Source: Rhodeus uyekii (Eukaryota; Chordata; Actinopteri; Cypriniformes; Acheilognathidae). Taken from it: DNA of 64,000 nucleotides. Of this stretch, positions 20,789 to 33,100 are shown in pieces; the stretch's first letter is position 1; each line of letters begins with the position of its first letter. The notes beneath the pieces were generated by a model. The model ran no database searches. It saw only the letters and a list, made by a program, of their open reading frames with translations, and was not told where the DNA came from. The translations under genes and the position numbers were made by a program. The stretch lies in NCBI GenBank assembly GCA_037043235.1, contig JAWRVZ010000050.1:4089501-4153500 (forward strand), read 5' to 3'.

Positions 20789-22372
20789 GTTTGTTGGGAG
20801 CAGAGAATGCTTGGTCAGCACTTGAGAGTAACTTAAAGCGCTTAAATACATTAGACGAAAGCGTCCAATCAGCGTGAGTCATTTGCCCGCATAGGGACTT
20901 TTCCCCATGATCTCCACAATGAGGTGTCAAGATCTTGGAGAAATCCAGGCACCCACAGTGTTTTTATCTCGCAAATAATGTGTATGCGACTCTAGTGGGT
21001 GCGCGTGACTTCGGTAACAGAATATATTGTGTATATATATTAAAATAATTAAAAAGAGACACGATGCTGAGAGTGGAGGAGGCGCTTGAGAGCCACCTCT
21101 CTCCTCAGTCAGTATCGACGCTAAAAGCCCAGATGCTGCTCACTAAGCCCGTGAGAGTTTTGCAGGGCTTACTCTACTTCTGTTTTGCAGTGGTGTGTCT
21201 TCACACAATCGCCCTATTTCAAGCATATCAAGCAGGGTTATTGGGGACCTCGATGAGAGCGTCAAATACATATATATTTAAATATTATATATATATATAA
21301 TATATATATTCTGGTCCAATCTTATGCCTACCAGAAGTTTCTCATTGGTTCCTACACAAAAAAACACAATGTTGACTTTGAACCAGATCGTGACAGATCA
21401 GATCTGAGGACAGGACTATATTTTCATTACATCCTTCCACAATACAGGAAGTACGTCAAGTTCGCCTTTGGGGGGATGGCTTACCAATATTGAGTGGTTC
21501 TGTTCAGCCTAGCTCTTTCACCTCGCACGTTCATCATATGCATAGTCGCAGCGCTAACCCCCGCATGACCCCGCATCAGAGTTCTCAATTATATTGACGA
21601 CTGGCTTTTTCTACCCAGTCGCTATAGCTAGCAGTTCAATATTGAAATGTTATTCTCTCACACTTTAAAGTTTTGGGGTTGAGGCTAAACGCAAAGAAGA
21701 GCACCTTCCTCGCCGTTGTTGGGTTTTGGTTATGATGTCTGCACGGCTTTCCCCCGTGGGCATCAACTCCATCCTGTTATTCGTCAAAAGAGTTTAACTA
21801 GGCCAGCCAATCACTGTAAAGCAGTTCCAGCGAGTGGCGGGTCTCAGGCAGCAGCTTCTAGCGTTTATCCCACTTGGGTTATCCCAACGTTTTCCCACCC
21901 AGTTACCTGTCAGATTGGCAAAGTGCTGGAGTTCCTGCAGGATAGATTCGCTGCAGGGCTGTCTCCGTCCACCCTGACGTATACATGGCTGCCATAGCTG
22001 CTTACCATGTACCTCTGGGTGTTCATTGGCAAGGACTAACTCGTCATGCGCGTTCCTCCATGGTACCATTAGGCTGAGGCCTGCAGTACAAACCAAAGTT
22101 CCTACTTAGGACTTATCCCTGTTCCTCCAGGGGTTCTCCCAGGCACCATTCATACCTCTTGATGAGGTTACCCTAAAGATTCTCACATTTAAGACTCTCT
22201 GCTTATTAGCCAGTACTTCTCTAAAAAGAGTTGGGGACCTACAGGCGCTTTCTGTAGCTCCCTGCCTTCTTGAATTTGTGCCTGGGATGGTAAAAGCCTT
22301 CCTCCATCCCAGGCCAGGCTATGTACCAAAAGTGCCCGCGCATGTGGCCAGGACCGGGAGTTTAAAAACAAG

Positions 22373-22715
22373 GTCAAGGTGGATGGAGACAGCCCTGCAG
22401 GATCTATCCTGCAGGAACTCCAGCACTTTGCCAATCTGACAGGTAACTGGATTACAGGTAACTGGGTTAAAGATCCTCCCGCGTATACTCCCAGTGTCTG
22501 CAGTCTTGTGCTGGTTTCTCGTCGTTGTGTGTTCCTTGTCTCCTGTCGAGTTCTTTCTAGTCAAGATCGTGTTCAAGTGCAGTTTATGTTCCAGTCTTGT
22601 TTTCCCCCTCGGAGTGATTTTTGTTTGAGTTTTTGGTTTTCTTTTGCTTAATAAATCCCCATGCTCTCGCATCATTGAGTCCTCGCCTCATTTACCTCCA
22701 CACACCCTGACAGAT
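22373..22715 (-). mobile_element. Inverted DIRS fragment plus non-autonomous element end
   Basis: Bases 22373-22450 are the reverse complement of the recombinase segment at about 21900-21980 in the same element. Next to it, to 22713, lies unrelated DNA ending CACCCTGACA. The reverse complement of that end (TGTCAGGGTGTG, then GCGAGGACTCA) resembles the left end of the element nested in the Tc1 copy at 58819, so both probably belong to one transposon family. Confidence 0.5.
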
Positions 22716-23689
22716 ACAGCAGGCTGGTCCTCCCCTTGACCTCAACTCTGCTCAATGAACACGGGTCCTCTCGTAGTGAGCTACAAGACACTTGTCAGCC
22801 TTTGTCACTGAGGTGGTATATCGTTTCCCAAAGCGTTCGACGCAGTGTAAGTTCCCTTGAAAGGGAATGTCTCAAGTTATGTATGTAACCATAATTCCCT
22901 GAAGAGGGAACGAGACAATGTGTCTTTGGCCTCAGCTCCTTGCGCCTTCCGGGATTGCTTCAGACTCCTCTCTAAGCTGCCGTCACCGATTTCTGGCGCA
23001 TATTTATCACCCTAATTCGTGACATCACTGACTTGCGACCATCACTCACGCTCGGTTAATCGATCATTTACATAGTGCTTCACGAGCTATCATCCAAGTA
23101 TTCCCTGAAGCGTTCGAAGCAGTGTCTCGTTCCCTCTTCAGGGAACTATGGTTACATACGTAACCTGAGATGAGTTTTGTCCACCAAAGTAGTTTTTCTT
23201 ATGCACAGAATATTGTTTCAATTGTTTTAAATGGTAGTGCTACATATTTAAAAATGGCAGCAGTGTGAAGATGGGCTGGATGTCTATTTCAGGCTGAGAA
23301 CTATACACTTGGTGCTTTGTTTTCCTTATCGCAGGGAGTTGAAAATTTTTTAACTTTGGTAAAAACACAGTGCTTATCGCCATCGTGCTTATCGGTCATT
23401 TTACCCAGCCATTCAGTCACAGTGCACCTATAAATTGATGGCCTGTATCATGTTTTTAACCACAAAAATGGGTGTTGTTTTATGGCCAGTTCAAACAAAA
23501 TGCATTTTTGTGTTCCATGCTGCTTTTTTATAGTTTTTTTGTCCAGAAGATCATATTAAAAGCATCTTTGGCCATTGCTCCATGTCTCACTTCTTTTCCA
23601 GAGCCTTACACAGTTTTAAATCTTGCATTTTTGTACGTTGCAGAGTTTTTTAATTTTTTGCACTTTGTGCTCATTCACATGAGGGCCAG

Positions 23690-23825
23690 TTGTGGCCTAA
23701 TGGTTAGAGATTTGCATCCTGACGATCATGAGTTGGAGTCTCATGGGGGAGTGAATCACCTCTTCCACTCTCATTACCCACAACTGAGTTGCCTTTGAAC
23801 AAGGCACCTAGCCCACAATCACTGT
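23690..23825 (+). mobile_element. tRNA-derived SINE just upstream of GTPase copy 2
   Basis: Box A-like TGGCCTAATGG and box B-like GAGTTGGAGTCTC are followed by the words CACTCTCATTACCCACAACT and AACAAGGCACCTAGCCC, the usual body of a widespread fish SINE family. Its right end is within about 50 bases of the GTPase acceptor. Confidence 0.7.
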
Positions 23826-23873
23826 TTATACTACACAACATGTCTGAGATTTGCCTCTGTATTTATTTTATAG

Positions 23874-25497
23874 TGAGCCAAGTCTTCCTCCAAACAAATC
23901 AACTCTGATTCATGAAGGTCAACCAAAACGATACCGTCTGCATACAGAGAGAAATTTTATTGGTGATAATGGAAAAGTCAGAAAATGGTCTTATGGAAAA
24001 AAAGACACCAGTAAACTAAATAAAATTGTTCTGTTAGTGGGAGAAACTGGTGCTGGAAAGACGACTCTCATCAACACCATGGTCAACTACTTACTGGGAG
24101 TGAAGTTTGAGGATGAACTATGGTATGAAATCACAGAAGAAGCAGTCAGAGACCAATCAGAATCACAAACATCTGAAATCACCATGTATGAGGTCTGTCC
24201 TTCAAAGAATCCTGAATCGTTGACCATCATTGATACTCCAGGATACGGAGACACTAGAGGACTGGAAAAAGATCTGGAAGTTGCTGAGAATTTATCAATG
24301 CTGTTTCAGAGCAATGAAGGAGTTTGTGAAGTCGACGCTGTGTGTTTTGTGATTCAAGCGTCTAAGAATCGTCTCTCAGACAGACAGCATTACATCATCA
24401 GTTCAGTTCTGTCTTTATTTGGAAAAGACATTGTGAACAACATTATGTTTCTAATGACACACTCTGATGGTATGGAACCTCAAAATGTCCTTGGCTCCAT
24501 TAATAAAGCTAAAATCCCCTGCAGACGAGACCACAATGACCAACCTGTTCATTTCTTATTCAACAACCGGCAGGCTGACGCCCGTCACAGTGAGGCACGT
24601 TACCTTCGTGCTCAAAGAGACGCTTGGGAAGACAGCATGGATGCCATGAAGGACTTCTTTGAATCTCTGGAAGAAAAGAACAGAAGAAGTTTAGAGATGA
24701 CTTCAGATGTCCTGACAGAACGTATTCAATTTGAAGCATTTATTTGCAATTTACAGCTGCGAGTTGAAGAGAAAGAATCAAAAAAGTCTGAAAAAATTCA
24801 GATACGGCAGGCAATGAGGCAAAACAAGGACAAGGTTGAGGAACATAACAATTTGAGCATTAAAATCGAAAAGACTGTAAAAATGAAGGTGCCCATTGAG
24901 AGCAAGTCATGGAAAAGCAGGAAGGCGACGACCTGCAGCGTCTGTGAGGAAAACTGCCATGAGTTTGACTGCTGGTGGGTTTCTGATCCCAGCAAATGTG
25001 AAGTCATGAAAAACGGTTACTGTACCGTGTGCACAGGGAAGTGCCATCACAGCAAACATGTCAAAGAAGACAAGAAATACGTTATCAGATCCTCGAGCAT
25101 GTTATTAGAATTTGAGGATTTTAGTAAGGGAGTTAAAAAAGCTGAAAGACAGTCCATGAGATTTTCCGTTTTAATGGATGATCTTGAGAAAAATCTGCAG
25201 GAGCTTGAGGACCAAAAGCAAACTCTTCTCTTTAATGCATACAAGAATATCAAGCATCTGTCTCAGATCGCATTAAAGCCAGACTCGGCATTTACTCTCC
25301 AGCATCTGGACTTCTTCATCCCCAGAGTGAGGGAGGCTGGGAAAGAAGACTGGGTCCGGGAGCTGGAGGAAATGAGAAGAACCGCTGAAGCTGAAGAAGC
25401 AAATAAAGATGCTCTCAGTTACCTGAAAGCTGGTATGGCAAAACTTGTCTATGATGAGCAATCAGAGGGCATACCAATAGGACAGTCAATCGCTTGA
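23874..25497 (+). CDS. GTPase copy 2, main exon (5' exon not found)
   Basis: The exon begins after TTTTATAG (ends 23873), in the same phase as its paralogues, and gives 540 codons to TGA at 25495. The G domain is complete: GETGAGKTT, DTPGYGD and THSD in the same places as copy 1. The Cys cluster (CSVCEENCHEFDCWW, then CEVMKNGYCTVC and KCHHSKH) keeps all eight Cys. The C-terminus is about 15 residues longer than in the other copies. No in-frame ATG exists in this exon before the P-loop, and no ATG exon could be found upstream. Either the start exon is not recognisable or this copy has lost it. The predicted role is the same as copy 1: a cytosolic GTPase of the AIG1/septin-like group with a probable metal-binding cluster. 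Confidence 0.8.
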
Positions 25498-28400
25498 TCA
25501 TTTAAACCAGTGGTCCCCAACCCCCGTGGATAAAATGCTGTCGGTCCGCCCATGGAAATACAATTACAAAAGCGCTTTGAGCTCTGGAAAAGCATTATAT
25601 AAATGTAACATTTCTTCTTCTTTCTTCTTCTGAACTACGTGAACTATAGGCTACTGATGAATCAGCATCAGATATCTTTGCGGCAACACTGACTCAGAAA
25701 ACACTAGTTTTTTAATAAACCACTAAAATATCTCTTTGTGATTTTTTTTTTCAGACACATTTATAACCGTTTCTTTTGCCGATGTTTTGTAGCAAGCTTT
25801 ATCCATGTTTGAGTACAGAATAGGCCATATACCTATATTCATCCTGAATATATTTAAGAATCCTGATTAAATTAATATAAATGTGTGTTTAGACAATTAA
25901 TTGCTTTAATGATGACTACTAGTCAACTTGAAAACTGTCTGATTTAGTCCGGGATAGCCCTAATTAATAGATTTATTTAATTGCCATTACTTATTTAATA
26001 TTTATTAATGTATCCAACTCTTCTAAATTAATTGTTAACATAATTATTTGATAAACTAATAAAATAAAGATTAAATTAAGATGCTAATCAGTACTGTATA
26101 TTGAAGATTTTATTGTATTGCATATTGATGATGAAGAATGACATTTTGTTCATTAAAAACACTTTGATGTTGTAAAAAAGTCACAATTTATGTTCTGTTA
26201 TGTTTTGACTACTACTTTTTGTGTGCTGTATATTTATATATCTATGCAACTAAGATATATTAGCAAAAACATATTTTAGAAGGGCCTCATTGATTAACCA
26301 TGGTTTGCCTCTGTGAGCGATGAACAAATACATAGAATATGAGACAAAGAATGCTTAAAATGAGAAATCAATGCAAGTGGCTTTCTCAAAATTATAAGAA
26401 TAATAAAAAATAAATAATTTTAATGTCTGTTTTTAGTGTGTGTTTAAACAAGGCAAACTTGGTTAACAAATCCAATCTGTTAGTTCATGTTCTGTAATAA
26501 TAATTAACTATCATTACATTTTGGGTACTGGATGATAGCTTTATTTATTTTAGCTTGACTTATTTTGGTGTTCAAAATTAACCATTTATATAATGAGCGA
26601 GTACTTCATGAATCCCTATTGCTGTGACTCGTCATAGACATAAACAGAGAGAAGCAACTCCGGTTGAATTTTTGCAATCTGATTTTTGTTGTGTGATTCT
26701 GAATCACTATGGTACTCCTATAATAAGAGTTTATTCTGACTATTTTTGACCAGGGAGGGAGCAACAGCCTTCCACGAGACACACAGCGTTCTGTTTATTA
26801 AAGGATAGAGCGCCAAAAGTTATAGACTGTAGCTTTAACAAAAAACGACAACTGGTGATTTATTCTCCATTGTATTAATTCTGGTTGAGCCCTTCTATAT
26901 TTTATGTACATCAAAATCCTGTTTTGTTATTATGTTGATTATCAGTCTGTCCTTTTGTAAAAACTCTTTTTAAATAAAATGTTTTTTAGACATTGTAAGC
27001 TGTATTTTTTCATTGATTTTGTAATTCAGCAGACCTGCTTTTTGTCAGGTTAATAACAACTAATTAGTGATAGGATGCCAAAAAAAGCACATTTAAACCC
27101 GTTAAAAGCACCAACTCCCTCTTTAGGATGCAACGGACAGCAGAACAGAAAAAGCAAAAGCAAGAAATTCACAATAAACAGAAGATAAGAACAAACAGAG
27201 GAAACAAAAACACACTTTTATCTCTAATCCAAGAGGAAGAAAGATTAGCATAAAGGTCAGATAATGACGGAATTGAAATGACACTACATTACACACAATT
27301 TAGTTGTCTCACACAGAACTCGAACCCACAGTCTCTGGGTCAGGCTCCTGCCACTCACATTAGAAGATGTGTTCTGAAAGATTCAGCATGTTGTGTTTAA
27401 TAAGTTCAGAAGAGACAATTGTCAGACTGACACAGAAGAAACGTTTGCACCACACTACCTCTTGCGGCGGAGTAGCACATAAACTACAAAAGGCCAGGTT
27501 GTGTTTAGAGTATTTCTGCATCAGCGCTGGACTGAGTCTGTGGATCGTGAGCAGGAGCAGCTCATACGATAGTTAAAGGTTTGTCTGCTGCGTTTTAATT
27601 AAATCATCAGCAGAGTAATCATTGGCTGTTTGTTCTTATGTTATGGAAGAAGCCAGCTATCACATGCAGCTTGTATTACCAGTGTGATAATTACCAGATG
27701 TATTATAGAATGTTTCTTCATAATGTTGATGTGAAATGTCTGTATTGTTGGATGTAGATGATTATTAATGTGCAAAGTTAGATGTAAGTGATGTCGGAGA
27801 TGATTGTTAATGTGCAATGATCAGCCGCTCATCACATGCTCTGTTAAATGGCATTCACATGCTAGTGGCAATGTTCAGGACAATCACTCAGCATTGCTTC
27901 AGTATGTGTTATATGTTTTACCTTGTTATATATAGAGTGCATGCTGTTTAATTGTTAATTTAACTGATGGTTATATTGTGGAAAATATGTATAAATATGT
28001 TTATTTCACATGTATGCCCTAATGTTTCAGTAACACATACATCATCTACATTCTTCAATTAAGACCTCAACTTCAGTTCTGATCGACTGCCTGCTGTGAT
28101 TTATTCCCATCCTTTTCCAAACTTCCAGCCTTAATGTAAAATGTTGAATGATCATGGAGAGAGGAATCAGGTGAACTAAATTAAATAGTTCTAGAACAAA
28201 GAGTTCAGATGTTATAACCTTTAGAGAGGTGAATTGTTGAACTGGTGGTGGCGCTATAAAGCTGGTCATGGATACTTAAAATCAATAACCACTGTTCATT
28301 AAAATCACTACAATTTCATCGTTTTTTTGTTGTTGTTGTTTTTTTGGCAATAAGGCATTTTCTATGCTATAATGCATTTCTATAATAGAAAATCAATTAT

Positions 28401-28756
28401 AATATATCTTACCTTTCAAGCAATGTGGAAAATTGCAAAAACTGCAAACATAAAAAAACTTGTAGAGGCATGTCATATTTGCAAGCACAAACTGAAGTCT
28501 TTCTCTTTATTATATCATTATCATCCAATAAACAATATTGATCTTCAGAGTCATTAAAATGTTTTAATAAAAAACACTGAAAAATGATTACAAAACCATC
28601 AAATAGGTGGCGATATTTATCAAGTATTTAAATTGGCATCAAACAAAAGAACAAGAAAAATGTATTATGGCACACTTCATCTCAGCTGAGGTTTTCATGG
28701 AGACTCGTGGCTCTGTTGAGAATGTGTGAATCCTGAACAAACTCTGAGTTTGATGA
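25498..28756. other. Long AT-rich intergenic stretch, no gene recognised
   Basis: I see no supported gene. Open frames at 27367-27576 and 28042-28269 lack recognisable domains. Several AATAAA words occur, for example near 26978, and could end the copy 2 transcript. Confidence 0.45.
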
Positions 28757-28762
28757 ACTTAC

Positions 28763-28883
28763 TCCTGGATGCATATTTGGATTCAACGTAGCTTGAGTAA
28801 GCAAGGTTTGGGTTAATCAAGCAAGAGATCAAGAGCAAGAGAATCTTGATGGTAAGATTACCATGATTTCTGGAACCCCCCAT
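28763..28883 (-). CDS. Candidate signal-peptide first exon of an unidentified secreted or membrane protein
   Basis: An ATG at 28883 opens 40 codons plus one base up to a perfect GTAAGT donor (28762-28757). The peptide starts with a short polar stretch and has a hydrophobic core, IKILLLLISCLI, followed by NPNLAYSS, a plausible signal-peptidase region. A TATA-like word lies about 75 bases upstream. I could not find the next exon on the - strand (decreasing coordinates), so the protein family is unknown. It might be an orphan exon or the start of a gene whose later exons are small. Confidence 0.35.
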
Positions 28884-28955
28884 GAAAACACATTCAGCTC
28901 GTGATGAACCAGTTCAAGTGCACACACTGCAGAGAGTGCTCTAATCAGACCTGTG

Positions 28956-28968
28956 CTTATATTTTATA
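28956..28968 (-). promoter_or_regulatory. TATA-like box upstream of the signal-peptide exon
   Basis: On the - strand the word TATAAAATATAAG lies about 75 bases before the ATG at 28883, a suitable distance for a TATA box with a short 5' leader. Confidence 0.35.
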
Positions 28969-28969
28969 C

Positions 28970-30165
28970 AGGTAAGATGACAACAATTGATTAATACTTT
29001 TCAGAAGTATTATGGTTGTGTGGAACTCAATTATCTATTATTGTGGTGTGGGTTAAAAGTATGTGTGGTTGAGATAAAAATGTTAAATTGAACACGCAAT
29101 ACAGACACTCAAATGACTCTCGCTGAAGATCTTAGCTAGCTAGTGATCATAGGCCTGTTCACGTGTGCTTCTTAGCATAACATTTCACACAGTTAATCAG
29201 TTCATCATCTATCATCCTTAATGTCATTCATATTAACAGATATTTTCTCCAGAACTAGCCTAGCCAAGGCAATGCAAGTTTATTTTTATAGCACATTTTA
29301 TACACAATGGTAATTAAAATAATTATAAAATAACAATAAAAGCAGAAAATAAAAATTAAATAAGTCATAAAAAAGAATAAAAATAAAGGACATATAATAG
29401 AGAGAGAGAGAATGAGAGAGTGAGAGAGAGAGAAAGTGTTACAATCTTTAATCCCTTCCTTGACAATGTATTATTTTTTATTAGAAAGACATTTATAAAC
29501 TCTTTCATAATTTGTAATCGAAACTTGAAATCTATTTCTGAAAATTATTATTTATAGTATGAAATGTGTCATCAGGAATATCTTGTGAACCAGATATGTA
29601 ATTAGAGTAACAATTATTTAGAGAGATACATTTTATGCTTTTTTAAAACTGACAATATGCCTTGTGTGTTTGGATATTATTGAAAACTTTGTCATAATTC
29701 ATGAGTTTTAATATTTTTGACAGAAAAGCCACTGGCTGAAAAAATGTTGTATAAAGAGAAAATCTCTTCAAGATATTGTACAGTCTCCATCGTAAAATCA
29801 TTTAGAAGTCTTGGATAACTGAGCATGACATGTCACACATAGAGACATATTTGCCCTCTGTTTTACATACAAGTTTTAAGTCTAATCTCAGACTAAAATG
29901 CATGTTTGAGCTATTTTAACTGAAAGCATATCTTAAAATGTGTCAGTTCCACTGTGCTGGATCAAGATGCACACCAGTATTTTGTTAGCTACGTTTATAA
30001 AAGCAAATTAAATGTCCTAATTGAACAATGTCCTAATCCTAGTTTAATCTAAGCCCTGTCTGTGAAACCAGGCCTAGAGGTTTGTTGCACCTTGATGCTA
30101 ATGTAAATTTGACCAGTAAGGCCTGACACCACATATTGTTAGATATCTGAGAGAAGTGTCACGTT
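28970..30165. other. 3' flank of the SecA-like gene, no gene recognised
   Basis: AT-rich DNA with a GA microsatellite at about 29399-29434. No supported coding sequence. Confidence 0.45.
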
Positions 30166-33100
30166 TCAAAATTGCTTTGCCATCTTTGTCAAAAATCCGC
30201 TGAAAGAAAATGTAGTATCCAGAGAGAAAATAGTGTCAAGACCCAGTGACTGGATGTGCATTAATTCCATTTCCAACTCTTTTCGAACTGCTAAATAACC
30301 GAAACTAAAGTATTCTGGAAGAAAACGTGTAAGCTTTTCAGTCAGTTTCACTCCTCCTCCCCTGCTTTCAGCCCTCTTTAACTTCATCACAGCATCTTGA
30401 ATGTTAATTTTTAGTTTGTCTATAACCATACATTTTGCTTGGAACTGCTTTGTGAGCAATGTCTTGCCCTCTGCTTTCTGTTCCACATGTTTTACAATCT
30501 GTACCAGATGTGACTTGTATGAATCGATTGCTTTCTCAGCCTTTTCCAGATCAGCCAGTGCTTGAGTAATATAGCCAGCATCTTTCTTCATAATAGTGGC
30601 CAGTGCACGATTGTAGAGAGGAATAATCTCCCCAGATGCACCGTCCTCCACAGCTTTGCTGTACATCTCTATGCTCTCTGCAAGGCGTCCCTTCTCACGG
30701 AGATTGTTTCCAGACCTGATGTAATAGTAGACCATGGAGGATGGAGACTGTTTGCTCAAAAGATTCTGCTTTGCGATCAACAAGTCCTCCTTCAGCTGTT
30801 TCTTCAGTGTCTCAATGGGTGTTTCCTCACTGAAGTGCATCAGGAGCCACAAACCCCAACACTCGTGAAGACAGGACACAATTACATCACGCTGGTCAAA
30901 GAAACCATATTTATAAATGTTGTCTAAAACATCAAGGTAAACAGAAAAAAGCTCTTCCTCTTTTATGATTTTTTCAATGTCTTTTCCAAAAAACCTTGAG
31001 AGTCTGAGCTGTACCTCATTATTCCTGGCATCTTTAGCCTTTTCCAGATTACTTATCCTAAAGGGGAATGAATTTATGGTTAAAAGGCTTGTGAGAGCAG
31101 AGACCATTGTCTCTTGATTTTGAGAGGTGTGATCTTTTAGGTAGTGATTAACGGATTCCTCAAACTGAGTTGTTGTGACACAATGTAAGATCTGTGTAAT
31201 TAAATAACAAGGAAGGCTGAGTAAGCTGGTGAGAGGTGTGTTCAGACTCATCACTAGTTTCACAGACTCAGTGAAATGACTAGTACATATGATGAGTTGA
31301 GCAGATCCTGGACTCCCTTGACGAGCCGTTCGTCCGAAGGCTTGCTGTTCAACACGGATGTTCAGAGGTAAGAAGGTTTGCAGCACAAACAGACCTCCTG
31401 CCGCATTCACACTTTCACAGACCTTCAGGTCTGTACCTCGACCTGCTAGATTAGTGGCAATGATGACGTCCCCAGCTTGGAGTTCTTCATTTACAAGTTT
31501 TGAGTTATCCATGTTGTTATTCACATAGAGTTTTAGTTTGTGTTCTGAGAGGGTGTTTGCAAGGGTCTTGTGGAACATTTCTGCACGATTGATGGTTTCA
31601 CAGATGACGAGAGCTGCTCGTGGACCTCGATAGACTGTGGAAGTCACTTGATCCTGAACAACATTACAGACAGTCTTGATCCACTCGTCTTCTTCAGGAA
31701 CTACCATGCCTTCAAGCTCATACAGTTTCCGTCTTCTAAATACTGGAATCTTGCAGGTCTCAATGCCGTTGTAAAGCTTCTTCAGCATATCCAGCTCGGT
31801 TTGGTCCCCTAAAGTTCCTGTAATCCCATATATCTGGTTTGAGTACTTCTTAAATAAACCCAAATTAGACATGAAGTTTGCAATTAGACTCATGTTGGAG
31901 AGTTTAGTTTGGTGTTTCATCTCCAGAAACTGCTGAAGTCCATCGCCCCATCTCATGTCATTCTGCACAACACCAGTGGAACTGTAATCAACAGGAACGA
32001 CTCCATCTCCATGAAGGACGTATTCGTGGCCCAGAGTCATTTTTTTGGCCAACAGTGCCTTTCTAATCCAAGTTTGCATCTTTCCATCAATGAGTTCTGG
32101 AAGGCCTGGGATGTGAGTTTTTGTTTGTTTTGCCAATTTAGGCTTATAACCCTTATTAATCATTGTAGCCAGAGACTTAACAAGTGAGTCCTCCTCAGAG
32201 TACACTAAACGACACTGTCCACATTCCAAGAGGAGAACAGAAATGTCTTGCCTTTTCTTTGTACCTGTGGGATTAATATCTTTCTGTAAATTCCCATCAG
32301 GCCTTAACTGGTAAATTTTAAAGAAATACTCAGGAAAGTTTCTCACAAACATGGTTACAAATTCTTCTGTTTGGGCAACATTTGCATTATCTAGGCATTT
32401 AAAAAAATGTGTCATGCTTTCTTGCATTCTTATTGAAGGTTTGATTTGCATAATTTTTGCATCCACAGCTGTCTGCACAATACTGAGCTGATCAATGTTT
32501 TTATTTCCATGCATGATTTCAGACAGAACCTGAGAGAATTGCTGAATCGGCCCTAAAATCTCTCCAGTCTTTAAATGTTTCAGCTGGTTGACTAAAAACC
32601 AAATTTCTGCCAGTATTTCATTGAGAGATTCCATGAGAGGAATATCAATGCTCAAGTAAACCACTTCCAGACCTTTGTCCAGCATGAGTGAGTCCACCTC
32701 ATCCACTATAACACAATGAAACTCTCTCTCAGGTCTCACAGGTTGTCTAAGGACACGATGTCTCAGAAAATCACCTGCAAAACTAACAGTTGTACCGTAG
32801 ACCACTTGGCATTCATAGCACTCCTTTAGTTTTTTGTCTGTTGTTTTGTTGGTGTTGAAACTAACACTGATCCCTAGTTCCTTAAAAAAAGCAGACCATT
32901 CTTTAGCGTCTCTTTCAGCAAGAACAGGAGAACTGGAAATGATATCAGGGGTTTTCCCGGTCATTGCCTGATACGCTGCAAACATCGCCACAATGCAAGA
33001 CTTTCCTTCTCCTGTTCCCACCTGAACCAGCCGACTTGATTTAGAGAGAACAAGAATACACCAGCTCACCATCTGAGTCACTCGAGGTTTATATTTCTTT

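Larger units (their letters stand above)
20262..23171 (+). mobile_element. DIRS-type element 3, internally deleted remnant
   Basis: The left end (TTACCTTTCAAGGGAAC, then a stretch to about 20400) recurs inverted at 23020-23171. An internal complementary region lies at about 22818-22930. Traces of gag (21064-21245), of RT including an NYIDDW catalytic box at about 21590, and of the recombinase N-terminus (21900-21990 and 22000-22330) survive in several frames. A SINE is inserted at 20.62-20.79 kb and another element at about 22.45-22.71 kb. No ORF is intact. It lies upstream of GTPase copy 2, as DIRS element 1 does for copy 1. Confidence 0.8.
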
